64,000 nucleotides of DNA, taken from assembly GCF_008195825.1 (NCBI RefSeq), contig NZ_CP043329.1:2108001-2172000 (forward strand). The letters run 5' to 3'. The notes below the pieces were generated by a model. That model was not told where the DNA came from. It saw nothing but the letters and a program-made list of their open reading frames with translations, and did no database searches. The stretch's first letter is position 1. Every line of letters begins with the position of its first letter. The translations under genes and the position numbers were made by a program. Origin of the DNA: Pedobacter aquae (lineage in GTDB: Bacteria > Bacteroidota > Bacteroidia > Sphingobacteriales > Sphingobacteriaceae). Shown here one piece after another: positions 29,756 through 39,540 of the stretch.

Positions 29756-31092
29756 TTAATGAGTATGACTCTTCTTATTATCTTGAATGTATAGGACAGA
29801 GACAGCGCCAAGAATCATGAAAATACCTGCCATGACGATGGCATAAATTGCCTCTCCGTTATAAAAATGTTTTACTATTAACCCGCCAAAAAAACCATTT
29901 ACAATTTGCGGCATGGTGATAAAAAAATTGAAGATACCCATGTAAACCCCCATTTTTCTGGCTGGTATAGACCCCGATAGTAAGGCATAAGGCATTGCTA
30001 AAATACTTCCCCAAGCCAAGCCTACGCCTACCATAGAGATGATAAGCATATTAGGATCTTGAATAAAATAGATAGATAAAAGTCCGGCACCACCAGCAAT
30101 TAAAGAAAAAGCATGAGCCATTTTTTTGCTGGTTAACCTTACTATGGCAGGTAAAAAAAGTGCATAAATAGCAGAAACGGCATTGTAGATACCAAATAAG
30201 ATACCTACCCAGTTTCCAGCATCAGCGAAAGCTACAGAATTGGTATCACCAGGTGCTACTTTATAAATATGATTGGCTATAGCCGGGGTAGAAAAAACCC
30301 ACATAGAAAACAAAGCAAACCAAGAAAAAAACTGCACCAAACCTAGCTGCCTCATGGTTAAAGGCATCTTAGAAAAATCGGTAAAAATAGAGCTGATACC
30401 TTTAGATTCTTCTACCTCTTCTTCATCTTTAGAAAAAGCAGCCATTTCTGCTGGAGAGTATTCTTTGGTACTTACTACTGTCCATAAAATAGAAGCTAAT
30501 AATACCAAAGCGCCCGCATAGAAAGCATAAATCACATTATCTGGTACAAAACCACTGGCAGCTGTTTTAGAAACCCCAAAGTATTCTGATAAAATATAAG
30601 GCAGCCAAGAACCGCTAACGGCACCAACACCTATCAAAAAGGTTTGCATAGAAAAGCCTAAACTTCTCTGGCTTTCTGGAAGCTTATCAGCCACTAAAGC
30701 TCTAAAAGGCTCCATAGCAACATTAATAGAGGCATCCATAATCATAAGCATACCGGCACCAATAAGTATTGGGGGCAGAAAGTAGGCAAGCAAAGCAGCG
30801 TTTGGCATTAAGGTTAAAGCCAAGGCAGTTAAAATAGCCCCTATTAAAAATAGGGTCTTCTACGGCCAAATCTATTCCAAGTTCTATCGCTATAATAACC
30901 AATAATGGGTTGTACCAACATACCTGTTACTGGGGCAGCCAACCAAAAAAGAGAAAGATGTTCCACATCGGCACCAAAGGTTTGTAAAATACGCGAAGCA
31001 TTACCGTTTTGTAAGGCAAAACCAAACTGGATTCCGAAGAAACCAGCACTCATGTTAAAAATTTGCGCAAAACTTAATTTAGGTCTTTCCAT
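29756..31092 (-). CDS. MFS sugar (maltose-type, SLC45-like) transporter, interrupted by a -1 frameshift
   Basis: This is an inner-membrane transporter of the type found in Bacteroidota maltodextrin loci, probably importing maltose for the phosphorylase. The first 82 residues hold two hydrophobic segments and the MFS loop motif YYSDRTWNRFGRRRPYF. The remaining ten or so helices are in another frame that begins after the A run 30846-30850. One added base turns TATTTTTAA into a continuous YFLIGAIL and gives 445 residues, normal for the family. The cytoplasmic loop EEEVEESKG sits mid-protein. It follows GH65 by 18 bp. The break coincides with a homopolymer and leaves all other codons intact. Confidence 0.87.
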
Positions 31093-31110
31093 TGGTTTTA
31101 TCTCTCTTGT

Positions 31111-33447
31111 TTAGGCAACAATGTTTACAATTTTTTCTTTATGAACAATGTAAATTACGGTTTCTGCTGCAATTGTATAGTCTTTATCAAACACTTTTAT
31201 CGTTATCGCTTCCGCTGATTTATTGCTAATTATAATTTGCTCATGCCCTATTTTTATATTTAAAACATACACCCTAAAGTTGATGGTGAAAGAGAAAGAC
31301 TCCCAACTATCCGGTAAAAAAGGGCTAAATTTTAATTGATTATCGCGGACACGCATACCAGCAAAACCTTCTACAACACTCATCCATGTACCTGCCATAG
31401 AGGTGATGTGTAAACCATCTTCGGTATCATTATTATAATCGTCTAAATCTAAACGGGCGGTTCTTAAATAAAATTGATATGCCCTTTCCTGATTGCCTAA
31501 ACGAGCGGCCAAAATACTATGAATACAAGGAGATAAAGAGCTTTCATGTACGGTACGGGGCTCGTAAAAATCAAAATTTCTTCTTAAAGTGTCTTTATCA
31601 TAATCATCCTCAAAGAAATATAAGCCTTGTAAAACATCGGCTTGTTTGATAAAACAAGAACGTAATATTCTATCCCAACTCCATTTTTGGTTTAGTGGCA
31701 AATGCTCTGAGGCAAGTTCTGACACCAAAGTTTGCTCTTTATCTAAATAACCATCTTGTTGTAAGAAAACCCCAAGCTCTGTACTAGCAGGATAATACAT
31801 GCCTTTTACAATGGCATTCCAACTGCTAAACTCTGCAAATTCATCTAGCTGTAGTTTTTGAACAAGCTTTTGATAAACATGAGGCTGATTATCTTTTACA
31901 TAAGTTGCCGCTTCTATTGCATATTTTAAGCACCAGGTGGCAATTGTATTTGTATACCAATTGTTATTAATGTTGTTTTCATACTCATTTGGCCCTGTTA
32001 CCCCCAGCATAACGTAAGCGTTTTTAGCAGCGCTCCAGTTAACACGTTGTTTCCAAAAACGAGCGATACCTATTAAAACTTCTAAGCCATATTCTGCTAA
32101 ATAATCAGCGTCTCCGGTATAACGGATATAATTATAAATTGCATAAGCGATGGCTCCATTTCTATGAATTTCTTCAAAGGTGATTTCCCATTCGTTATGG
32201 CATTCTTCGCCATTCATGGTAACCATAGGGAACAAAGCAGCACCATCTGTAAAGCCTAGTTTCTGAGCGTTTTCTATAGCTTTATCTAATTGCTTGTAGC
32301 GATAAATTAGCAAGTTACGTGTAACTTCTTGTGCCGATGTAGATAAGTAAAAAGGCACACAATAAGCCTCGGTATCCCAATACGTAGAACCTCCGTACTT
32401 CTCGCCAGTAAAACCTTTAGGACCAATATTTAAGCGAGCATCTTTACCCGTATAGGTTTGATTAAGTTGGAAAATATTAAAACGTATAGCTTGCTGTGCT
32501 TTCACATCTCCTTTAATCACGATATCGCTGGTTTCCCATTTTGCAGCCCAGGCAGCAGCCTGCTCCTCAAGCATATTATTGAAACCCTTAGCTACAATTT
32601 TATGCAGCAATTGCTCGCTAATGTGTTGTAATTTATCTTTTGGATGATTTTCTGAGGATACCTGTACAGCATATTTATGTAGAACAATACTATCTCCTGC
32701 TACAACATCTGTTACTGCCAAATGCGATACAAATTTCTCGCGATGGGTACTCGCTGGCTTTATAGCAACAGGCTTATTATTCTTCTGTATAAAAACTTGT
32801 GTGGCCGTACAAACTTCAAAAAAGGTTTTCTTGGTTTGCAAGGTTAAAAAAGCAATATTATCAGAAACAGCCCCTGAAACTTCGTTCCAAAATTTCTCAT
32901 CGTAATTAGCATCTTGGTTTTGGATATCGCCGTCTGTAAAACTGGTAATTTGGATAGTTCCAGCAAAGTTTAAAGCTTTTATGCTATACTGTAAAGCACC
33001 TGCTTCATCATCAACAATACTATAAAAGCGCTTTGCATGAACTTGTAACTGTTTGCCACTTGTTAATTTTGCTATAAAGCTTCGCTCCAGATAGCCTTCT
33101 TGCATGTTTAAAACACGCTTAAAATGGGTAACTGTACAAGTATTTAAATCCAGAATTTCATGATCTATTTTTATCTTTAAACCAATCCAGTTTGCAGCAT
33201 TTAATACTTTTGCAAAATACTCGGGATAACCATTTTTCCACCAGCCTACACGTGTTTTATCAGGATAATAAACCCCTGCGATGTAGTTACCTTGCAATGT
33301 TTCTCCGCTAAAAGTTTCTTCAAAATTGGCTCTTTGGCCCATACGGCCATTGCCAATACTAAAAATACTTTCAGATATTTTATTTAAATGAGGATCAAAA
33401 CCTTCCTCAATAATATTCCACTCGTTTGCTTTGATGTAATTTTTCAT
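31111..33447 (-). CDS. GH65 glycoside phosphorylase, probable maltose phosphorylase
   Basis: GH65 maltose phosphorylases split maltose with phosphate into glucose and beta-glucose-1-phosphate. The 778-residue protein has no signal peptide, so it is cytoplasmic. It has the N-terminal beta-sandwich, an (alpha/alpha)6 barrel with GGSTYWDTEAYCVPFYL, and the conserved HNEWEITFEEIHRNG block that carries the catalytic Glu region, followed by SPCIHSILAARLG and a small C-terminal beta domain. The adjacent beta-phosphoglucomutase (14 bp away) uses exactly the product of this reaction, which favours a phosphorylase over a hydrolase. Kojibiose, nigerose or trehalose phosphorylase cannot be excluded, but the alpha-glucan context supports maltose. 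Confidence 0.92.
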   Translation of the reverse strand: MKNYIKANEWNIIEEGFDPHLNKISESIFSIGNGRMGQRANFEETFSGETLQGNYIAGVYYPDKTRVGWWKNGYPEYFAKVLNAANWIGLKIKIDHEILDLNTCTVTHFKRVLNMQEGYLERSFIAKLTSGKQLQVHAKRFYSIVDDEAGALQYSIKALNFAGTIQITSFTDGDIQNQDANYDEKFWNEVSGAVSDNIAFLTLQTKKTFFEVCTATQVFIQKNNKPVAIKPASTHREKFVSHLAVTDVVAGDSIVLHKYAVQVSSENHPKDKLQHISEQLLHKIVAKGFNNMLEEQAAAWAAKWETSDIVIKGDVKAQQAIRFNIFQLNQTYTGKDARLNIGPKGFTGEKYGGSTYWDTEAYCVPFYLSTSAQEVTRNLLIYRYKQLDKAIENAQKLGFTDGAALFPMVTMNGEECHNEWEITFEEIHRNGAIAYAIYNYIRYTGDADYLAEYGLEVLIGIARFWKQRVNWSAAKNAYVMLGVTGPNEYENNINNNWYTNTIATWCLKYAIEAATYVKDNQPHVYQKLVQKLQLDEFAEFSSWNAIVKGMYYPASTELGVFLQQDGYLDKEQTLVSELASEHLPLNQKWSWDRILRSCFIKQADVLQGLYFFEDDYDKDTLRRNFDFYEPRTVHESSLSPCIHSILAARLGNQERAYQFYLRTARLDLDDYNNDTEDGLHITSMAGTWMSVVEGFAGMRVRDNQLKFSPFLPDSWESFSFTINFRVYVLNIKIGHEQIIISNKSAEAITIKVFDKDYTIAAETVIYIVHKEKIVNIVA

Positions 33448-33461
33448 AAACCCCTCTGTTC

Positions 33462-34133
33462 TTACAGGCTTCTACTCTTCTCTAACTTGTTTAAAATTTG
33501 TGCTGCGCTTTGGCCTTCTAAATTTGGCAGTACCCAATCGGCGTTTTTTAAAATGCTTTCTTCACCAATACCAATAACCCGCATATCTGCATTTTTTGCC
33601 GCTTCTATCCCGGCAAGGGCATCTTCAAAAACCACACATTGTTGTGGCGCTACTTGTAATAATTGTGCTCCTTTTAAAAAAACTTCGGGATTTGGTTTAG
33701 ATACTGAAACTTCATTTCCATCAACTATAACATCAAAAAATGAGGTTAAACCCGTACGTTCTAGAATTAAGCTTGCGTTTTTACTAGCCGAGCCTAAAGC
33801 ACATTTAATACCTGCTGATTTTAATGAACTTAATAAGCTTTGCACCCCAGGTAAAATTTCCTGAGCTGTCATCTTATTTATCATTTCTACATACCACTGG
33901 TTTTTTAAAGTGGCAAGTTCTTGCACTTCTTTAGCTGTTTTTTCTACACCACCCCAGCCTAAAATCAGGTTTAAAGAATCTATCCTACTGATGCCTTTTA
34001 ACTGCTCATTTTGGGCTTCAGTAAAATCAAAACCAAGTGTATTGGCTAGCTTTTTCCAGGCTTTAAAGTGATAAACTGCGGTATCTACAATAACGCCGTC
34101 TAAATCGAAAATAAAAGCTTTTATCGTACTCAT
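33462..34133 (-). CDS. pgmB: Beta-phosphoglucomutase
   Basis: This HAD-superfamily enzyme converts beta-D-glucose-1-phosphate to glucose-6-phosphate. Motif 1 is FIFDLDGVIVD with nucleophile Asp10 and acid/base Asp12. The cap has AWKKLANTLGFDF and LKGISRIDSL, motif 2 is LGSASKNA, and motif 4 is VVFEDALAGIEAAKNADM. The 223-residue length is normal. It overlaps the preceding GH13 gene by 4 bp and precedes GH65 by 14 bp. The pairing with a GH65 phosphorylase is a well-known maltose-phosphorolysis module. Confidence 0.94.
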   Translation of the reverse strand: MSTIKAFIFDLDGVIVDTAVYHFKAWKKLANTLGFDFTEAQNEQLKGISRIDSLNLILGWGGVEKTAKEVQELATLKNQWYVEMINKMTAQEILPGVQSLLSSLKSAGIKCALGSASKNASLILERTGLTSFFDVIVDGNEVSVSKPNPEVFLKGAQLLQVAPQQCVVFEDALAGIEAAKNADMRVIGIGEESILKNADWVLPNLEGQSAAQILNKLEKSRSL

Positions 34134-35970
34134 TGCAGCTCCATTACCAAAGTACTTATGCTCGGAATTTCCATGGCTACGCTTAAATCGTATACTTTTC
34201 CGCTTACAATATCCTTTGCCTTTTTAAAACCTTGAGTTCTTTCGCTAAAGCGTGATGTTTCTAACGACATAACTTTATCATTACTGTTTACCACCACCAT
34301 AACGGTTTTAGCATTATCGTATCTGAAATACACATAAACACCGTCTTGTGGTACAAATTGCATCAGTTTGCCAGTTTGTAAAGCTGTTGTTTGCTTGCGG
34401 TACTTAGCTATGGTTTTGATATAGTTGAAAACATCATTTTCTGCAGCTGTTCTACCCTCGCTGCTAAACTTATTTACTTTATCTTCTGCCCATCCGCCAG
34501 GGAAATCAGAACGTACCAAACCATCGGGATTAGAAAAGTTCTTCATCATGATTTCTGTACCATAATAAAGCTGTGGTATGCCTCTGGTGCTTAACAACAT
34601 CGCTAAACCAGATTTAAACTTCTTTACATCCTCGCCAACGATAGAGAAAAACCTGCTCATATCATGGTTATCTAAAAACACAACATTTCTACTGGCATCT
34701 TTATAAATAAAATCTTGTGATAAAACGGAGTATAAACGGTTTACACCTGTAGTCCAGTCGAACTTACCATTTAAAACATCAAAAATAGCATCCTTAACCT
34801 GTACATCTGTAACACCGGGTAAACCTGTATCAAAACCTTGTCCTATGGTATTGCCTTCCGTAAAATAAGCCTGACTTACTACTGAGTTCACCAAAGTTTC
34901 GCCAAAATACCTAGGTGCGGAAATTCGGCTTTCATTTGTGCAGCCCATTTAGCCATATAGTTTAGGTTATTATAAGGGTAAGTATCTAACCTTAAACCAT
35001 CTATCCCAGCATATTCTACCCACCAAATGATGTTTTGGGTGATGTAATTTTGTACAAACTCGTTCTCCTGATTTAAATCGGGCATGGTACGTACAAACCA
35101 ACCATCTAACATTTGCTTTTTATCTGCCGCAGCAGCATAAATATCCATTAAGGTTTGGTCTTTATAAGTGGTTTGAGTGTAAGTAGGCCATTGGTGTACC
35201 CAATCTTTCATGGGCATATCTTTGATAAACCAATGCTCGTTACCACTGTGGTTGTGTACCACATCTTTAATTACTTTAAGGCCTTTAGCATGTGCCTCAT
35301 CCACAAACTTTTTGTATAGCTCGTTAGAACCGAAACGAGGGTCTATTTGATAATGGTCTGTAACTGCATATCCATGGTAAGAAGCCAGTGGTTGGTCGTT
35401 CATTACCTCCGGAGTTAACCAAATAGCCGTAGCACCAAGTTCTTTGATATAATCTAAGTGATTGATGATGCCTTGAATATCGCCACCATGACGATAGTAC
35501 ATAGAATCTCTGTTTAGAGCAGTTTCTTTTAAGCCTTTAACAACATCATTATTTTTATCGCCATTGGCAAAGCGGTCTGGCATCAATTGATAAATAAAAT
35601 CTTTATTGGTAATGCCCTGAATTCTGTTTTTAGCGTCTCTTTCTCTTAATTCGTAATTGTATGCTAAAGTTTTAGCTCCTTTTTTAATAAACTGTATTAA
35701 GAATTTTCCCGCTTTCGCTGATGTAGAAACCTCTAAATCCAAAAACAAATAATTAGGATTTTCTACCTGATGCACCTTTTTTAAGCTAACACCCGGATAA
35801 TTGAGTTGTACTGTTCTTTCGGCAATTTTATCGCCATAGATGATGAGTTGCAGCTGCTGATTTTTCATCCCTACCCACCAAAACAAAGGCTCTACCCTTT
35901 CTAATGGTTTGGGAGCTGCAAATATTTGCTGACAAAACAGCAAGAAGAATATAGAGAGTAATTTTTTCAT
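34130..35970 (-). CDS. GH13 amylase/neopullulanase-like enzyme (SusA-like), interrupted by a -1 frameshift
   Basis: This is a secreted alpha-glucan hydrolase of cyclomaltodextrinase/neopullulanase type. A signal peptide (MKKLLSIFFLLFCQQIFAAP) and an N-terminal beta domain precede the barrel with FIYQLMPDRFANGD, VIKDVVHNHSG and nucleophile region GLRLDTYPY. The frame is lost at the A run 34904-34907; one more base makes HLGIFGETLVNS continuous, restoring the acid/base Glu in FGET and giving 613 residues. FLDNHDMSRF supplies the third catalytic Asp. Because nucleophile and acid/base fall in different fragments, neither piece could work alone. It probably acts in the periplasm on imported maltodextrins, as SusA does. 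Confidence 0.88.
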
Positions 35971-35992
35971 AACAATTGCTTTTTAATTTTTT

Positions 35993-38448
35993 TTACCACG
36001 ATAAGGATATTTTATCCGTATCATTTTTGATGATTAAGCTTTTAGCTTGATATCCTTCTGCCGGATTATTATTCCCCTGCGGATCAAACCTTGATATTGG
36101 CGTTAATAAAGACACAAATTCATTTTTAGTATTGATAGATTTCCCTGCATTTTTTAAAGCTTTTAAATCATCAAAACCTGTAAACACAACCTTGATATAG
36201 TTGAACTTAGATTTATAGTTACCTTCTACTTTATCAAAAACTAGGCTTTTAGTACTTGGGCTATATAAAATTACCCTTTTAAAGAACTCGCCTTTTTCAT
36301 AGTTATAGCTATCGCCATCATCTTCATAATAAACATAGTTATTGTTCAACTCGCCTTTATAAACATGGATAGTTAAAGTATCTGTAGGTTTTTCTGCGGT
36401 TGTTTGTATTAAAGACTGCATCGGGATGATACTGCTTTCTTTAACATAAACCGGTAGTTTGTGCATGTTTAGTTGTATAATTTTTTCTTGATTACCTTGC
36501 TCTTTATCAGCTGTATAAAGGTTATACCAAGTAGCTTTAGGGAAATATACCTTTCCGTATTTATCTGTACTTTCAAAAGGAGCTACCATAATGGCTTTAC
36601 CAAAGAAAAACTGATTTTGGAATTGCGTATCGTAAACTTTAGCATCATGCGTATAGTCAATAGCTAAACTCCTCATGATAGGTTGGCCACTTGTGCTTGC
36701 CTCATAAAATGCGCTGTATAAATAAGGAAGCATTTTATACCTTAAGCTAATGTAGTTTCTAGAGATTTCTAAAACTTCTTCGCCATAGCTCCACGGTTCT
36801 GATGATTTGGTATTTACCGCCGTATGATTTCTGAAATAAGGGTTAAAAGCACCAATCTGAATCCATCTGGCATAAAGTCCTACGGTTGGATTTCCTGTAA
36901 AACCGCCTATATCCATCCCTGTAAAGGCAACCCCACTTAAGCCTAGGCTATTCATTAATCTTACGCCTAAAAGCATATGATTATCTTCAGAACGGTTATC
37001 GCCTGTCCACTTTGCAGTATAACGCTGCATACCTGCATAGCCCGCTCTGGTTAAAATGAAAGGACGTTTATTTGGTACTTGCTCTGTAATTCCTTCAAAA
37101 CTAGCTCTTGCCATCTGCATACCATAAACATTATGTGCTTGCTTGTGAGATGCCTTCATCCCATCATAATCAAACAATACGTTTGAAGGCATTTTTTGAC
37201 CCCAAGTAGCTATCTCGTTCATATCATTCCAGATACCAGACACACCCGTTTCTGCAAAAAACTTCACTTCCTTTTTCCACCAATTTCTTGCTTTATCGCT
37301 TGTAAAATCTGGAAAATGACACCAGCCCGGCCAAACCTGCCCGCTGTAGTTTGTACTATCAGGATATTTTATGAAAATATTATCGGTTAAGCCACGCTCA
37401 TATGCACCATAATTTTTCTCTACTTTAATGCCTGGGTCTACAATAACTGTTGTTTTAAAACCCATTGACGATAGCTTTTTAGTCATCTCTAAAGGGTTTG
37501 CAAAACGCTGTTTATCCCAGGTAAATAACTTATAATTGTCCATATAATGGATATCTAAGGTGATACCATCAGCAGGGATTTTTTCTCTCTTAATGTTTGA
37601 GCTATACGATACACTTCTGTATCGGGATAATAGCTATAACGGTTTTGCTGGTAGCCTAAGCTCCATAGTGGAGGCATTTTCATGCGACCAGTTAAGGCCG
37701 TGTAGGAAGTAATAATATCTGCCAGATTTTTGTGGTAGATGAAATAATAATTCATTTCGCCACCTTGCGCACCAAAAGACGAAAAACGATTGTTAGAAGC
37801 ACCAAAATTGAAATCGCTTTGGTAGGTATTGTCTAAGAAAATACCATAATTTAAATTGTTGTGGATACCTATATAAAAAGGTATGGTAGAGTAAATGGGG
37901 TCTTGGTCGGTACGGTAGCCAAAAGCATCGGTATTCCAGTTGGTATAGCCATTCCCTTTACGGTCTAGGTTACCCGTTTTTTCGCCTAAGCCAATAAAAC
38001 GTTCACCTTCTTGCATTTTTTTGTAGGTAGTCACTTCCTCGCCAACCCAAGAGGTTGTTAAATCCGCTTCATCTTGATTGATGATTCTCCCATCAAGCGT
38101 TTGAAAACTTATGGCATATGGTTTTTTTTGGATAACAGCCTTTAAAGAATCTGTTTGGATGATGACTAAATCATCTGTTTGTGAGATATTAACTTTTGTA
38201 GTTTTTGGCTGCGAGATGACCGCATAAGAAAAATCTTTCTTTAAGCTTTTATCGATACGTACTCTCATAACATTAGCACTGTAAACAGTAATTTCTGTTT
38301 GTGCATGGTCTGTAGTTAAATTTACTTTTTGGTTGTTTACCACTACTGATTTTACATTACCAATAGGTAAAACCTGAGCATCAGCATTAACGAAGTTTAA
38401 GCCTAAAATGGTTAAGCTGGCTATCACTCCTCTAAAAGTCATCTTCAT
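35993..38448 (-). CDS. GH31 alpha-glucosidase, interrupted by a -1 frameshift
   Basis: This is an exo-acting alpha-glucosidase that releases glucose from maltodextrin ends. The signal peptide ends near VNADAQ. The first fragment (to about 37580) holds the N-terminal beta-sandwich (GEKTGNLDRKG, YGIFLDNTYQ) and the start of the barrel (PPLWSLGYQQNRYSYY). The frame is lost at the T run 37579-37584; one added base gives LREKKIPADGITLDIHYMDNYK and a continuous 818 residues. The second fragment has the nucleophile in GIWNDMNE and the acid region WTGDNRSED, then the C-terminal beta domains. It follows a hairpin/T-tract after susE/F, so its expression may be lower than that of the susCDE genes. Confidence 0.9.
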
Positions 38449-38471
38449 AAAAAAGCCTGTTATAGTTTAAA

Positions 38472-38502
38472 AAAAGCAGGGAGCATAAACTCTCCCTGCA
38501 AT
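38472..38502 (-). terminator. Rho-independent terminator/attenuator inside the starch operon
   Basis: On the - strand, GCAGGGAG and CTCCCTGC pair perfectly around an 8-nt loop and are followed by seven T. It lies between the end of susE/F and the GH31 start. In position it would let most transcripts stop after the binding/import genes, with some read-through into the enzymes. Confidence 0.85.
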
Positions 38503-38509
38503 AAGAATT

Positions 38510-39529
38510 TTATAATCTTGTGATGGTGTAAGTATTGGTTACAGTGCTAAAAGAAACACGGTAAGTTCCGGCTGTAGTAATATCTATATCTCCACCACCA
38601 GAAACAAGTTCACCGTTTGCACCACCATAATTTGTTCCCCAATCATCATTTTTTCTAAATTTAATAACCCCTACGGTAAGTGGCAAAGTTACACTCCAAG
38701 TTCTGGTACCGTTGTTATAGGTCATGTCTGTATCGGTAGTCCAACCACCTGGTGTTGCGTTGCCTATTACACCAAAAGAGAATGGTTCAAAAACAAGAGT
38801 ATTAGCATTTAAATTAGCAATTAAACGATAACTACCTGCTGCTGGTGCACTTAAATCGCCACCACCAATAGCTATTGACCCTGCTACTGAACCCGCACCA
38901 TACTCTGGCGGACCCCAAGATTTGTTGGTCAACATTTTAAAGCTTAAACCATTTGATGGGAAATTGATAATACCTTCATAAATGCCGTTACTGGTAGCAG
39001 AAATTAGACTTTCTGCCGTTGCCGGATTCCAGCCTTGATAAGCACCTGGCACATAAATGAAAGAAATTAGCGGATACGGAGTTACTTTTAAGGCTGTAAC
39101 ATTAGAAAATACAGGTGCAACATTCGAAGAAATGGAGGATTTAACCCTTACGTCAACATCTGAAAGTGCATTAAAAGGCAAGTTCATAGTTAATAATAAA
39201 GCATTAAGCTCTAAACCTGTATAAGCTTTCGAAGTAGCTCTTGTAGGTAAAGTAACTTCCTTTGCATTAGCAAAATTAGTACCCTTTAAACCAAATTGCA
39301 ATGTGTTTGTAACGGCTGCTTCATACCCAAAGTCTGGCGCAGTAAAGTTAAACTTAATGGCTTCCTGAGCTTCGGTTGCTTTTGTAAGTACTAAAGTGTT
39401 TCTTGTTACCGATAAATTGCCAGATGCATTAGATAAATTGGCTACTGCCATGTCTTGATCCTTTTCACAACTTATCAAAAACAATGACGTTAAGCTAAGT
39501 AGAAGGAAATTTGAAAATAATTTTTTCAT
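38510..39529 (-). CDS. SusE/SusF-like outer-membrane glucan-binding lipoprotein
   Basis: This is a 339-residue surface lipoprotein (lipobox LISCEK, Cys21). The N-terminal SusE-type domain (about 40-150) shows the usual TLVLTKATEAQEAIKFNFTAPDFGY pattern. Two repeated starch-binding beta-sandwiches follow: one with YVPGAYQGWNPATA (about 175-250) and one with IGNATPGGWTTDTDM (about 255-339). The paired motif FRKNDDWGTNYGG is typical of SusE/F glucan-binding domains. It lies 11 bp after susD. It likely helps hold starch at the surface. I cannot distinguish SusE from SusF by name. Confidence 0.9.
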   Translation of the reverse strand: MKKLFSNFLLLSLTSLFLISCEKDQDMAVANLSNASGNLSVTRNTLVLTKATEAQEAIKFNFTAPDFGYEAAVTNTLQFGLKGTNFANAKEVTLPTRATSKAYTGLELNALLLTMNLPFNALSDVDVRVKSSISSNVAPVFSNVTALKVTPYPLISFIYVPGAYQGWNPATAESLISATSNGIYEGIINFPSNGLSFKMLTNKSWGPPEYGAGSVAGSIAIGGGDLSAPAAGSYRLIANLNANTLVFEPFSFGVIGNATPGGWTTDTDMTYNNGTRTWSVTLPLTVGVIKFRKNDDWGTNYGGANGELVSGGGDIDITTAGTYRVSFSTVTNTYTITRL

Positions 39530-39540
39530 AATTATAATAT

